A stretch of 64,000 nt of DNA from Phytopythium helicoides (GCA_024867545.1 JANFNE010000030.1:744001-808000), one strand, 5' to 3'. Positions 33,284-45,666 are shown, counted from the first letter of the stretch. Numbers and translations: made by a program. Notes: generated from the letters alone by a model not told the origin.

Positions 33284-36246
33284 ATGGCTTCTGGTGGCCC
33301 TCCGCCGCAGCGCGCTCAGGACGAGGTGCGCCATGGGGTGTTCTACCCACACGCAACGTGGCTCCGTCGTCTGACGCTTCGTTGTTGCTCTACAGCCTCC
33401 TGAGCGGCTCACGCTGGCCGAATACTCGGGCCGGTTGCTCGCGCAGCCGGGCGGCGTCGACTCAGATTCCGCCGACGTCGGGCGTGCGATGACCTCGTTC
33501 CCTGGGGCTCGGCGGCCCGACTCCGTCATCTCTTCCGCGCTCTTCCACCGAGTGGTTGAGCGCGCTGAAGCGCAGGTCCCCGGTAATTGGGGCGGCGCTA
33601 GTCCATTCCTGCCGTGATGTCCTCACGGTCAGCCAGGCGAACGCCTGCTTAGGCTCGACGGATTTCCGCAGCCTGTACCGGGTTGTGAAGGACGCCTTCA
33701 AGCCCGGTGAGATCACGTCGATTGCTGACGTTGACCGGATGGAGACCAGCGAGCTGAAAAAGCTCTTTGGTGACCTGCGGGAGCAGTCGGCGGTCCAGCA
33801 GCGCCGGATTTCCGCCCTCGAAGTCCAGCTGAAGACCGCGGACTCCGACAACAAGCTGCTCTCCGCCAAGGTGGTGTCGCTCAACAGTGAGCTGACAGCT
33901 TCTCGAGCCTCCGAAGCAACTTCCGCTGCTCAATGCGAGCACTTGTCGAGGCTGGCGGAGTCGCATGAGAGGCTCCACACTCGGTTTCAGGCCGAATTGG
34001 ACGCTCAGCAAGCTACCATCGCTTCTCTCGGTCAGCAGCTCCGCAATGTCCAGGAGTATGCGGCTCGGAAAGCGGCAGAATGCATCCAGCTTCAGCTCGC
34101 CGCTGCTAATGGTGATTCGCACAAGCTCCGGCTGGCGGAATCCCAGCTCCAACGTGCTCGAGTCAAGCTGGCAAGCGTTCGGCGACCGCTTCCTCAAGGC
34201 AACCGACCAAGCGGAACTCACGGTATGTTGTCTTTCGTTGCTGATTTCATGAATTCCGCTGGGCTGGTTCTCACTTGTAGCTTTACAGCTCCATCCGCAC
34301 CTGCGCCATCGGATCCGTCCCCGGCCAATGAGCATTCCTCGGGCTGCTCGGCCACTGAGAGCTATCCTTCGGACAGCGATGACCAGACTCCTCGTCCATC
34401 ACACAGTTCAGCCAGACAGAAGCGTCTCGTTGGCGGCCGAGTGCGTTCTGCCGCTGGTCGCAAGTCGAAAAACGCAAGTTCGGCAGCTGGAAAGCGACCA
34501 ATTTCGCGGTCAGCTAGCTCTCGCGCCGCCTCTGATGCTTCCGCTGATTCCTCTAGTGACGAGGTACGACTTCCTGCCGCCGAATCTCATCTGAGGGCCC
34601 TTTTTCACATTGCAACGTTGATTCTTTCACAGATTCCGGTCGGTAAACTCAGCGGAAAACCACCTGCGGCTCGCAAAAAGGCTGTTGTGTGCTCTCCGGT
34701 GGAGGCATCGCCCCGAGGAGGCACATCCGCTGGTGATATCAGTGGTGATGTACAAGACTCTGCCCCAGTACCGGCTGAAAAGCAGGCCAAGTCGTCCAAT
34801 GCTTCTGCTTCTGCTGCTGACGACAGCTCGGTTGTTAATTCCGCTGTTGCAAGCAGTTCCCGCGCAGGTTCTGCCGGTGCAGCTGGCTCTCGTCGCAAGT
34901 CTCATGATGATACGATTCGGATCGCACAGCTTGAGCTTGCCGATCCATCATCGTCTGTTCCGCCGCAACCAGCAAGTACTCCCCAGAAGACTTCCGCTGC
35001 TAAAGGCAAGAAGAAGCGTGCAGCGCCGGCGGAAACACCAAGTTCACCGGTTGCTCGCAAGAAGCCTCGCACTACTTCAGCATCTTCCGCTAGCGGTGCC
35101 GTCGCGCAGTCTCCTTCTGTTGCTCCGGTTGTTTCCGCCAAGAAGAAAGGGAAGGCCCCGGCTAAAAGCAAGCCTTCTGGTTCGTCAAGCTCGTCAACCC
35201 GCCAGCGGAAAACCACTAGCTCCACCCCGAAGAATTCCTCTACCAATGGAAGAGCCACGGTCAGTGCTCTCCTGCCTTCTGCTGGTCCACACGTGGTGTC
35301 TGCTTCTACTGGCGGCACTGGTTCACCTCCTGGGACAAATGCACCAGCGACCGTGGTGTTTTCTCCTGGCAACTCGCTGGTGACTGCGGGCTTTGAGATG
35401 GCCGATCGGCTTACGCTTGATCTATGGCCGAAACCTCAGCCAAATGACAAGAGAACTCTGACAGGTGACGCCATCGCCACAGTTCTGGAAGGTTTGAGGT
35501 TCCACACTCCCTCCGGCAAGCATTACTGGGGTGATGTGCGTACGTATCGGACCTTCGGGACCGAGAACGCCACCGCCACACTGGCGTCAATTGTGCCGAT
35601 TTCCGCCAGTTCATTCACTTCTTTCCTTTCCGCCAGACCGTGGGAAGGGCTTCAAGCTCTGCAGCTCCAGAAGCCGCTCTTCTTCAACACCACGCAGACT
35701 GGCCTCGAGAAGCTCGTTCGGCAGTGGCATCGGCTGCGGGATCAAGAGTTCCAAGCATTTTGGGAACGCGATTTCTGGATCCCGCAAGCCGCCGTCGCCA
35801 AATATCTCCGTCAGCATCCCAACCCCAGGCTGAAGAATGAATGGACGGCATACGTCAGCCAGCGGAAGGCTCGAGCGGACTCGCTCCGTTTCCACTACGG
35901 CCGATTCTTGTACGAAGCACACTCCTTGCTGGCCGAGGAGAAACTGGATCTCCGTGTTTTGGTTGATCCTTCTCTCCCGTTTTACAGCGCTTCCCCGTTG
36001 TTGTGGACTCCGGAATCCGCAGATTGGTTGGCGGGGTTGCGTGTCATGTACCAGGACGAGCCATACCGGTGCTCCTGGCTGACAGCTAGGTGGGTTCACC
36101 CTTTCCAGACCGTTTTCCGCCCGACGCTGGGTATGAGTCACGCGCCAGATCTGCTCTCTATGCCCACCATCGGACAATCGGGAGCCGCTCGCCAGCCTCC
36201 TGCTCGTAGGGCTTCCGCTGGTGGTCAGTCCGCCACTGCGATCTGA
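33284..36246 (+). CDS. five-exon antisense gene inside the large LTR element; coiled-coil protein of unknown function
   Basis: Proposed exons 33284-33325, 33396-33582, 33653-34222, 34289-34563 and 34633-36246 encode 895 residues. The four introns (70, 70, 66 and 69 nt) have GT...AG ends (GTGCGC...TACAG, GTAATT...CTTAG, GTATGT...TACAG, GTACGA...CACAG) and phases 0, 1, 1, 0 that agree. A long unspliced frame also covers introns 3 and 4. Exon 3 encodes a long coiled coil (ISALEVQLKTADSDNKLLSA-type heptads). A Ser/Ala/Pro/Lys-rich basic region follows. The last 280 residues are Trp-rich and look globular (from about FEMADRLTLDLWPKP to the end). No known family was recognised. It lies opposite to gag-pol, between the chromodomain end and the 3' LTR, where plant retrotransposons sometimes carry antisense extra ORFs. 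Its introns would not be spliced from the element's sense RNA, which explains how they persist. Confidence 0.65.
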
Positions 36247-36336
36247 GGGTCGTTTCTTCGTTTCCGCTCATGCGTCGTAGGATGAGTTAATGCATATGCA
36301 GGTTAATACATTTGGTGGTGCATCTTCTTTCGCTTG

Positions 36337-39140
36337 TTATTCTTCATCTGCAACTTGCACCACCTGGAGTCGGTTGTCTCGCTTCCGCTGAAGGAGGTAG
36401 TCGTACAAGACGCCTCCACACGCTAAAATCGAAAGCGGTTCCCACGTTGGGTCCTCGTACCCCTTCCATTTGACCAAGAATTTGCGGTGTTGGCGACCGC
36501 TTCGGGTCGACATTGGCAGTCGATCGTCCAGAATTGCCTCAACTTCAAATTCTCCCTCTCTACGAGCTCGCTCCCAGCTGTCTTCAGGTAACAGCTCCTC
36601 ATCAAAGTCAAGTCGGCTAGTTTCAGCCAGTCCATCCATCAGCGGAACGGTAGGTCTCTCTGGATAGTCTCGGTACAATTTCAGCCGGCTAATGTGAACG
36701 ACTGGGTGAAACCTATACCCGCTCTTGTTCGGGAGCTCCAACTCGAAAGCAAACGCATCCACCTGCCGCAGAATTTTGAAAGGACCATGCCACAAGTGGG
36801 CCAGCTTCTTGACCAAACCTGGTCGAACTCTCGCCATATACAACCACACCAGCCGACCTTCTGCGAAAGCAGAGTGGCCCGATTCGCCGTTTTCCGCTGG
36901 AATTTCAGCCTCGGTGAGCTGTGCATTGTGCAATTCCGCTCGCCGTGCTTTCTCTTTGGCTTGGTACTGTTTGGCTAAGATCAGCGCTACTCCGTGCTGT
37001 CGACATATCTCTCGCCTCCATTTCGCTGCATCTGATTGATCACCTCGGCCCTTGAACAGAGACAGCATCGCACCAATTGTGTTCTTGGGATCCCAGCCAT
37101 GCACCAAGAAGAATGGTGTGTCCTTCCGAGTTGCGTCCATCGACGTGTTGATTGCAAACACCACCTTCTCGGCAATATCATCCCAGTCACGCTGTAGCGG
37201 ATCTTCCGCATAGATGCGAACTGTTTTGATCACTGATTGCACAGATCGTTCTTGCTGTCCGTTCGCTTGCGGTCGATAGCTCAGCGTTGCTCGAGCCTGC
37301 GCCCCCAGCATGTCTCTAAAGTGGCTGAAAACCTCGCCAATGAATCTTCCATCTCTGTCTGACCGAATCATGCTTGGGGCTCCGAACTGAAGGAACACTT
37401 TCTTCTCAAATGCCTTCGCTACAGCTAACGCCCCTGAATCTCTCATGGGCTTAGCGATTACATATCCTGTGAATGAGCATTGGAAGAGCAGAAGAGAAGT
37501 ATTTCTGCGGCTGGTTTCAGGCAGCGGAATCACAAAATCCATCGACACGAGCTGGAACGGTCGTTCCGCTAGGATGTTTCCAGGGGAATAGCCACTCAGC
37601 TGTGGTGTTCCTTTGCTTGAGCTGCAATCAGCGCACCCTCTCACGTGATCAACGACATCTCGGTACAACCCCACCCAATAATACTCCTGTCGAACTCGGT
37701 GGTACGTTCGAGTGATTCCTTGGTGTCCGCCTTCGTAGCTCTCATGACACGTCTGAAGGATTTCAGGTATCAGGGTGGTCGGGACGACGAGTTTCAGCTC
37801 GGGCGTAGGGTCTTCCTCCACTGACCATTTCCTCCCTTTGTCAAGGTAATGTAGCAACTGTTTGTCATCCACGACGAATCTGTCGGCCAGTTTTGAGCAG
37901 TCTTTCGCTTCGCAGTAGCTCAGCACGCTGATGTTGCCCAGCAGGTATTTCTTGAGCAGATTCCACCTTGATTCTTCGTCTTGTGCTGCTGCAATGCGTT
38001 TCAGTCGCTCATCTAACGCATGCTGCAGTGTTTCCGCTGACTCTGCCGGCGTCAAGCTGTCGTGCTGCTCTTCCGCCGGTTGCTCCTGAGGGTCAGACCT
38101 GCTTCCTTCTTGCTTGTCTGGTGCTTCCGCTGGCGGCGGGTTACTCTTTGACGCTTCCTTTGCCTTTACCACCGGCTTGGGCGGTGCCTTCTCGACAGAT
38201 TCACCATACTGGTGGTTCTGTTCATCATTTCTGCTGATCCGTGATTGGCTCCTGGTCACTGCCGCGACAATTCCAGACGGTTGTTCGACTTCCGCCGGTC
38301 CGTCTCGTTGCTGAGGCTGTGCCACCACTTCCTCCGCTGGTAATTCAGCTCCGTTGGGCTTCTCGACATGCTCTTCCGCTACCACTTCATCGCCTTCGTC
38401 AGCGTATAACTCTTTATGCGCACTATTGAGTGCTTTCAGTCCATCTTTTCGCTGATCGCTGACGATCTCCCACCCGGTCTGCGTAGTTAGCGCTTCAGTA
38501 GCCAACGAGTCTGCTGCTGAATTGAACGAGCGAGCTACATGTCGATAGCGTACTCGTTTTAGCTGCGCTACTAGCAGTTTGTGCTCTTGCAGGTGGATTT
38601 TGAGCGAGTCTTTGTGGCAAGCAATGACACCCATGGCCTGCTGGATTGCTAGCCGTGAGTCGCCTACGATGACGAGCTCCTGGATTCCTCTCGATACGCA
38701 CTCTTTGACTCCTCGGTTCATGCCGATATACTCTGCTTCGTTCACAGTTGCGGCATCGAGGTGAGCGGAAGCAGCAAATTCAATCTCCCACTCGGGCAGT
38801 TTCCAGATGATCCAGGACGACGCCCCTGTTCCGCCACTCTTCTCAGGCTTTGCCGACCCGTCGAACGTCAGTACGTATCCGTCATACGACTGTGGAAGTC
38901 GAGCATACATCAGCTGCGGGTCGATTGGAACAGGTGCGGCTGAACTCTTAGGCGGAGTAAATTCCGCTAGCGATTCCTCCAACGATATGAACGGTGTAAT
39001 CGATGCATGGACCAGCTGAACGAACTTGGTGTCCTTCTCCTTCACCCGCTTAACCGTCAGGCTCCACGGGGACAACATCACGGCGAACTGAACCGTCCGC
39101 CCAAAGAGATTTTTCGACTTGTACACCCATTCCAGCGTGG
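36337..39140 (-). pseudogene. pol: 3' half of pol of the large element: second RNase H, integrase, chromodomain
   Basis: The frame is open from the insertion junction at 39140 to a stop at 36337. Near residues 84-212 (counting from the Met at 39126) lies an RNase H with LTFDGSAKP, a conserved Glu in NEAEY, GDSRLA and an Asp in NSAADS, so the four catalytic acids are present. An H-H-C-C integrase zinc domain follows (HESYEGGH...CADC), then the core with SMDF, SDRDGRF and the Glu in NGQQE, and a C-terminal chromodomain (FLVKWKGYEDPTWEP). A Glu/Pro/Ala-rich linker separates RNase H from integrase. The part is intact but cut from its N-terminal half by the inner element; the two halves are in the same frame once the insertion and one copy of the 5-bp duplication are discounted. 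Confidence 0.85.
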
Positions 39141-39145
39141 AGAAT

Positions 39146-39737
39146 TGTAATGGGCCCCATGTCCATTACATGACACAATCTGGTCACAGATTGGTGTCTG
39201 TGGCAGCAGACTGGTGTGAGACACACTCACGGGAGCAATCAATGATTGCGACCGCACGGAATGTTCTCGAAGCATTCTCGAGTGCTCTCTGCACACGTGT
39301 CTCTGTGCATGAAGATGGTTCCTGCTGGATTTCTCTCTAGTGACGAAACCGACGTGTCATTGTGGGTACATGTTAGTGGTTTCAACCAATCACAACGTGC
39401 CACGTGGCGGGAGAGAGGTTCTTTGTTGAAGAACCCGAAGCTCAAGTTCAAGTTCAAGTTGGAGAACATTCTCCTGGTCCAAGCTTCAAGTTCAACCTGA
39501 TTCAACCCAAGGTTTTATATTGCATTTGTAGGTTGATTGCATTTAACCCCATAGGACCCTAGTGGTTTTATGCTCGTAGGATTCAGGAACCATAAGCTTT
39601 TCAATTCAGTTGCAAATTTGCCGCCTTCATCTCAAGTCTCCTTCCTCCTCCCTCCAAGTCGGGAGAGGCCAAGTCTTCCTCAAGCGCAAGCGTGTGTGCC
39701 GTGTTTTGGGGACTGTCGTGGACAGCGCCCCATTACA
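39146..39737 (+). repeat. 5' LTR of the inner element
   Basis: 592 bp, TGTAATGGG...CCCATTACA. The first 25 bases are themselves an inverted repeat (TGTAATGG...CCATTACA). It should contain the promoter; a TTTTATATT stretch near 39512 is a possible TATA-like element. Confidence 0.93.
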
Positions 39738-39739
39738 CC

Positions 39740-39755
39740 TGGTAGCACTTTGAGA
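39740..39755 (+). promoter_or_regulatory. candidate primer-binding site (tRNA-iMet type)
   Basis: TGGTAGCAC... begins two bases after the 5' LTR. TGGTAGC is complementary to the ...GCTACCA 3' end expected for initiator methionine tRNA, the common primer of Ty3/Gypsy elements. The exact tRNA was not checked. Confidence 0.6.
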
Positions 39756-39907
39756 GGTCCTTCCTGCGACCTTCCTAGAAGGGATTGCCGAAGTTGCGCT
39801 GAGCACTTCGTGAACCCTGCTCTAGAAGAGGATTGACAAAGAGGCTTTCGCCCTTTGTGCACTTCCTTTCAAGACTCTCCCTGTCTATTGCGCAGACAGC
39901 AGAAGGG

Positions 39908-40951
39908 ATGGAGACTCCGACGAGTGTGCTGCACGAAGACCAAGTGACGCTGACGAATGAGCAGTTTCCTCATTTGTCCGGTCATGAGTGGGCAGCCCTC
40001 GAGCGGATGAGCGCAGTCATCGGTGAGGCAGCTGTGATCACACTGTTGAGATCAGCCTCTCCGGATGAGCAGCGAAGCGCGGCAGTGAGCTTCATGCACC
40101 ATGAGGTCATGGACTCTCGTCGACAGCCCGCAACTCCTGTCTCGACGATGAGAGTAACGCCTCTGAAGCTCGACATCTCCCCGTATCGCGGCGGAGAGAA
40201 CGAACCTCTGGCGAGATGGTTCGTTGAGTTGGATGCAGCGGTAACTGCAAGACAGCTCCGGGACCCGACGCAACAAGTGTTGTTCGCAATGTCCAACCTT
40301 GCGGGTCGAGCGAAGAGTTGGGCGTATGGGAAGCGTTTGGCGGAGCCAACATGCTTCTACAACCTCGACGACTTCAAGCAAGAGTTGAAGCGCGCGTTCG
40401 AGCCTCCGCAGAGCGAGTTCCGTGCTCGTGCCGAGTTTCTCAAGCTTCGACAAGGACGCCAAGACCTCCACTCGTATGCACAACGCGCACGATATCTCGT
40501 GTCGTGCATTGTGGATCAGCCGATCGACATGGCAACACAAGTTGTCACATTCATGGCCGGTCTGGACGATGGACCAATCCGGAACCAACTGTTCCGCGAG
40601 TACCCGACGACGCTGGATCAAGCCATCGAGAGAGCGATGCAAGAAGAATTCAGCATCAAGCAAGCCAAGTTCGGTGGACCAGTTCCACGTCAAGTCCGCG
40701 TGACATCGTCGGCGAACAATGGACCAGAGCCGATGGATCTGTCGTATGTCCAACATACCGACAACATGCGTCCTCGCAACGATGGGAAATGTTTCCGTTG
40801 CGGGAAGCCGGGTCATATTGCTCGAAACTGCAAGGTGTCCTTGCCGAATCGGCAAGAGACACAAGGATCGCGTTCGAACCAGAACAGCAACCGAAATTTC
40901 GGCCGCCGGTTCGACCGTTCCCAAGGGTCAAAAAACGGGAACGACCAGTAG
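39908..40951 (+). CDS. gag: gag polyprotein of the inner element
   Basis: 347 residues from the ATG at 39908 (the frame is open further back to 39833, but upstream sequence is leader). It contains a retrotransposon gag domain (around residues 90-230, with LARWFVELDAAV and LKRAFEPPQSEF) and one CCHC zinc knuckle, CFRCGKPGHIARNC, near residue 297, followed by a basic Arg/Asn/Ser-rich tail. It forms the particle and binds the element RNA. The stop TAG at 40949 lies in the stem of the frameshift signal. Confidence 0.92.
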   Translation: METPTSVLHEDQVTLTNEQFPHLSGHEWAALERMSAVIGEAAVITLLRSASPDEQRSAAVSFMHHEVMDSRRQPATPVSTMRVTPLKLDISPYRGGENEPLARWFVELDAAVTARQLRDPTQQVLFAMSNLAGRAKSWAYGKRLAEPTCFYNLDDFKQELKRAFEPPQSEFRARAEFLKLRQGRQDLHSYAQRARYLVSCIVDQPIDMATQVVTFMAGLDDGPIRNQLFREYPTTLDQAIERAMQEEFSIKQAKFGGPVPRQVRVTSSANNGPEPMDLSYVQHTDNMRPRNDGKCFRCGKPGHIARNCKVSLPNRQETQGSRSNQNSNRNFGRRFDRSQGSKNGNDQ

Positions 40952-40970
40952 GGGCGGGGCTCCCTACTGG
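40930..40970 (+). promoter_or_regulatory. -1 ribosomal frameshift signal (A AAA AAC plus stem-loop)
   Basis: The heptamer A AAA AAC at 40930-40936 is in the gag frame (TCA AAA AAC). After an 8-base spacer, CCAGTAGGG (40945-40953) pairs perfectly with CCCTACTGG (40962-40970) around an 8-base loop. Gag is in frame 2 and pol in frame 1, which is exactly -1. The gag stop lies inside the stem. Confidence 0.85.
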
Positions 40971-43900
40971 GCCCGACAAGAGGACTGTGAATGTTGTGGA
41001 GACACAGGACTCTGGCCCCGATGTGCATGAGGCACGTGCAGTTTCCACGAGGAGTGATGGAAGTGTCAGTCAGAGCACTGCTCTGATCATGCTCAAAGTT
41101 CATGTAGATGGTATTGAAACGCCTCTACGTGCTTTGGTTGACACTGGAGCGTCGAATAATTTTGTTCGAGCGAAAGTCGTGATCGGGAGTGACAAGACTC
41201 CTCACGATGCGACGAAAGATATGGTTGTTCGGTTGGCCAATGGGTCGACTGTGAAGATGCCGAAGCGAATCGTGCGCTTGGCAATCGAGTTTGAAGATTT
41301 CCGAGGCGAGGACGATTTCATTCTCCTCGATCTCGATGACAAGTTTGACATCATCCTGGGCATGCCATGGTTGAAGCGTTACCAACCTCGCATTGACTGG
41401 ATGAAGATGAAGATTTCCGTCGACAAGAGTGTCAACGAAGACCTGGGCTGCGTTGCAGCAGGTGAAGTGATTTGGGCGTATGCGTCTGTGGAAGATGCGT
41501 CGAATGGGACTCAGGAGTGCGATGGCCCCTCAATCCCACAAGACAAGCCCGAGACGACTACTGGAGGTGGAGCAGTCAGGCGCCAGAAAAAGACTGTCTC
41601 CTTTGCCATTGGTGACGAGAAAGCTCGTCATGGCGTGAAGTGTGAAGATCCTTCCCAAGATATGAAGAAACCCGACGAAGAGAGTTTTCCGTCGTCAAGC
41701 ATCCCTGATCAAGATGCGAGTCAAGGCGATGAAGGTGGTGACCCACAGAGAGGCATCACAAGCAGTTATGCGAACGTCGTGGTCTACGGTGAAGATGGTG
41801 ACGTCGATGTGTTCCGTCACGTGAAGATTGAAAATCCTCCAAGTTCAGTCGAAGATTTGGTTTCCTTGCCCGTGATGAGCAAGAAGGCGCTTATGCGTAG
41901 CCTGGCGAAAGGCGAAATTTCGCAGCTTTGTGCGATTGTTGAGGCAATCGACGAAGACCTCGTCAACACAGCATCGAGTGTGGATGCTGAAGTGTTGCAC
42001 GAGAAGACACGGAAGGAAAGGTTCGAGGAGCAGTCATGGGATGCCCTCAAGGAGAACCCCGTGTATGAGCTTGTCCGGGAGTTTGAGGACATATTCCCCG
42101 ACAAGGTGCCGGACGAACTGCCGTTCGACAGAGGCATTCGTCATGAGATTGATGTACTTCCTGGCACGAAGTACTGTATCACTAGACAGTGGCCGTTGCC
42201 AAAGGAGCAAGTCGATGCGATCGACGAGTTCTTTGCACAACGCGCAAAGGCTGGTCATGTGCGAGAGAGCAAGTCCCCGCACTGCAGCCCCACTTTCTGT
42301 GTGAAGAAGGCGACTGGCGGATGGCGCATCGTTCATGCTTTCAACAAGCTGAACGACGCAACCATTCCCGCTCAGACTCCGGTTCCACGCAAGGACATGA
42401 TCCTTGATGGAATGGTTGGCAGCACCGTTTTCAGTGCGATCGATCTGAAGGATGGATTCTATCAGCTTCGAATGCGCGAAAGCGATGTCCCACTAACCGC
42501 AGTGAGTACCCCGAGTGGTATGCTGTGGGAATGGTTAGTGATGCCACAAGGACTGAAGAATGCACCTGCGACTTTCAATCGCATGGTCACGAATGTTCTT
42601 CGTCCTTTGCGAACATTTGCACCAAGTTACTTTGACGATATATTCGTTCATAGTAAGGCCATGCACGGAAGATCTGATGTTGATGTTCATCTTGGTCATC
42701 TTCGTCAAGTATTCCAGGTCATGCGAGAGAACAAGCTCTACGCAAACTTGAAGAAGTGCGTGTTCTTTGCCCCTGAGATTCCTGTTCTCGGTTGCTTTGT
42801 GGGAAAGAACGGTGTTCGAGTCGATCCGGAGAAGGTCAAAGCTATTGACGATTGGCCCGTGCTTCAGAATGTCAAACAGCTACGACAGTGGTTGGGTCTG
42901 GCCAACTACTTGCACAAGTACACGCGCAATTATGCAGCGTTAGTGCAGCCTCTCACACAACTGTTGAAGAAAGACGTTGAGTGGAAGTGGTCTGAAGATC
43001 ACCAAGCGGCGTTCGAAGAGGTCAAGAGGAGTCTTCGTGAAGCTCCTGTGCTGGCTCTTCCGAACCACGACAAGCCGTTCCACGTCGTCTGTGATGCAAG
43101 CGACTATGCCATCGGTTGCGCTTTGATGCAACACGATGATGAGGGCCGAGAGCGAGTAGTGTCGTATCAATCACGACAACTCCGACCCGCAGAACGGAAC
43201 TACCCAGTTCATGACAAGGAACTTCTTGCGATGAAGTATGCCTTAGTCAAGTTCCGTGTATACTTGCTTGGCGAGGAGCGCTTTGCGATCTACACAGATC
43301 ATGCGTCGCTGCGAACAGCGGTAAAGACTCCTCACTTGTCCCAAAGGATGGCTAGGTGGCTCTCCTTCTTTGCGGAGTACAACTTTGTTGTGCACTACAA
43401 GCCAGGCAAGATGAACATCCTAGCCGACGCCTTGTCAAGACGTCCGGACTATGATCCCAAGTCCAAGAACGAGGATCCGGACGAAGCGTGTCGACTCTGC
43501 GAAGATGTTCAAGCGATCGCAGTTCAAGCTTCGACTTCAGTGCGCGAAGACATCATCGAGGGATACAAGTCTGACGAGACCTGTCAGGACTTGCTCAAGT
43601 ATTTCAAGAATCCCTCTGACAAGGCACTGCAAGGTCTCCCAGCACGAACAAGATCGCGCGTTCACCGCTTTCGAGTACACAATGGGTTGTTGTACTACGC
43701 GGTTGAAGATGGGGATACAGAACGAGTTGTTGTTCCCAACGATGAGGGTGTGCGTCATCGACTCTTGTATGAGTATCATGGCAGCCCTTCGGGTGGCCAT
43801 CTCGGACGAGAGAAGACATTTCTCAGTCTTTCCCGAGATTACTACTGGCCACACATGTACAAGTGGGTCCGCAAGTATGTGAAGACCTGTGAGATCTGCC

Positions 43901-45666
43901 AGCGAGTGAAGCCTTCAGGCTCCACGCAGGCCCCACTTCGTTCATTGCCTGTCCCTCAGGACAGCTGGAGGTCCGTGAGCATGGATTTTATATTCGGACT
44001 TCCACGAGACAAGCACCGCAGGAATGGGATCCTGGTGTTTGTGGACCGATTCAGCAAGATGGTCCATCTTGCTCCTGTTTCGGACAAGATCTCAGCCGAG
44101 AAGACAGCCAAGGTCTTTTTGGATGTGGTATTCCGTTTGCACGGTTTGCCAACTGAGATCGTGTCAGACCGTGACACCCGCTTCACATCCAAGTTTTGGC
44201 GCGCATTGTTCAAATTGTTGGGCACCAAGCTGTCTATGTCAACAGCGGCGCACCCTGAAACGGACGGTCAAACGGAACGAGTGAATCGTGTCCTTGAAGA
44301 CGTATTGCGTAGTTACGCTACGTCATTTAGAGAGTGGAGTGAATTTCTCCCTCTCTGCGAGTTTGCGTTGAACAATTCCACGCATGTCTCGACGGGTCAC
44401 TCCCCATTCTATGTGAACTACGGTCTCCATCCGAGAGTACCAGCGTCACTAGTGGGAGAGGTCTCTACCTTAAGTGGGGGAGGGACTACGGCGAATGACA
44501 ATACGCCGCAGTCAGATGATGACCTGAATGCTGCTATCGAGTTCAACGCCAATTTTGAATCGATGAAACCGTTAGATAAGCTAACCGGTCGCGAGAAGCA
44601 GCTAGTCGATGACTTTGTCGTGCGGAGACAAGCCGTTGTGAGGTTTGTTCGAGACGCAATCGCACAGGCTCAGGATCTGCAAAAGCAAAACGCAGACAAG
44701 AGTGGAAGGAAGAACAAGCAATCTTTCAAGGTCAATGATCTTGTATTGCTTAGTTCGGCGAATCTGCCTGAACATGCAGTGTCCAACCTGGGAAGTTCGA
44801 AACTTCTGCCAAGGTTCATTGGACCGTTCACGGTGGTGAAATGCAATGGTGATGCCTACACACTAGACATCCCAACGAGCATGCGTCTGCACCCAACGTT
44901 TTACGTGGGCAGACTAAAGCCTTACCTTCCAAGTGGGTCCGCAGACCCTAGTGAGCCTTGCGCGAGTGATCCATACGATCATGAAGCTGCTCCATTTGGT
45001 GGCGAAGAGTCTTCAACTCATCGTCATGGAGCATCTTCTCGGCATAGAGGCGCTGAAGCACATCGAAGGACTCTTCCTTCACTGCTTCCAACGCAAGAAG
45101 GCGAGATTGGTACTCCTTACGAAGTACCTCGAGTGCAGTCCCTGCCTCCTCCACAGAGAGAAGCAGACGCTCATGGAATGCCTCTCGAGCCTTCTGAGTC
45201 TTCTGGAGTCGCTCAAGTTCGGCCTGAACTTGCTCGAACCGTTGCTCAAAACGGGACTCCAATGCCGAACGCTGGGCTGGACCATCGGACAGAGAGTCAA
45301 GTATTGACTTCTGCTCCTTCAGCTGGTCCTCGAGGCTGTCGCACCGGTCAGCGAGAACCGCGTCGCGAACTTCCAGTGCCTCGATCTGCGCACGATGAGC
45401 ACTCTTCCACTTCCAGAGCCGCTCGATCGTTTTCGCGTTCAGCCCCACCTCCTCTGATCGATCATCAGGGAGAGCGTCGATGGATCGTGGAGTCGATTGT
45501 TGGTCACGAGGACCGACAGACTCGTGGGAAGAAGCGATTGACTCGTCAACGCTTCTATCGAGTTCGGTGGCGCGGCTACCCACCGAGTTCGGACACGTGG
45601 GAACCGAGACAGACCCTTGAGTCTGATATTCCCGACGTGGTCCGCAGCTACGAGGCAAGTTTGTAG
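40937..45666 (+). CDS. pol: pol polyprotein of the inner element: protease, RT, RNase H, integrase, chromodomain
   Basis: Reached by -1 frameshifting from gag; the open frame itself extends back to 40318 under gag. Order: aspartic protease (ALVDTGASNNFV, DTG at about 41140), reverse transcriptase (IDLKDGFYQLRM, PQGLKNAPATF, active site YFDD at 42628-42639), RNase H (VVCDASDYAIGC... and YTDHASL), an H-H-C-C integrase domain (YHGSPSGGH...CEICQ), integrase core (SMDF, SDRDTRF, Glu in ETDGQTE), a Pro/Ser/His-rich linker, and a C-terminal chromodomain (YRVRWRGYPPSSDTWEP, about 45475-45650). All motifs look intact with no stops. The linker of about 150 residues between integrase and chromodomain is the part overlapped by the antisense frame, and it is compositionally odd, as expected if the antisense strand is the one under selection. 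Confidence 0.92.

Noticed and set aside
40954..40974. H-type pseudoknot in the inner element's frameshift signal
   Set aside because: GGGC in the loop could pair with GCCC just after the stem, but no bases are left to cross the 9-bp stem, so it is sterically unlikely; only the stem-loop is claimed.
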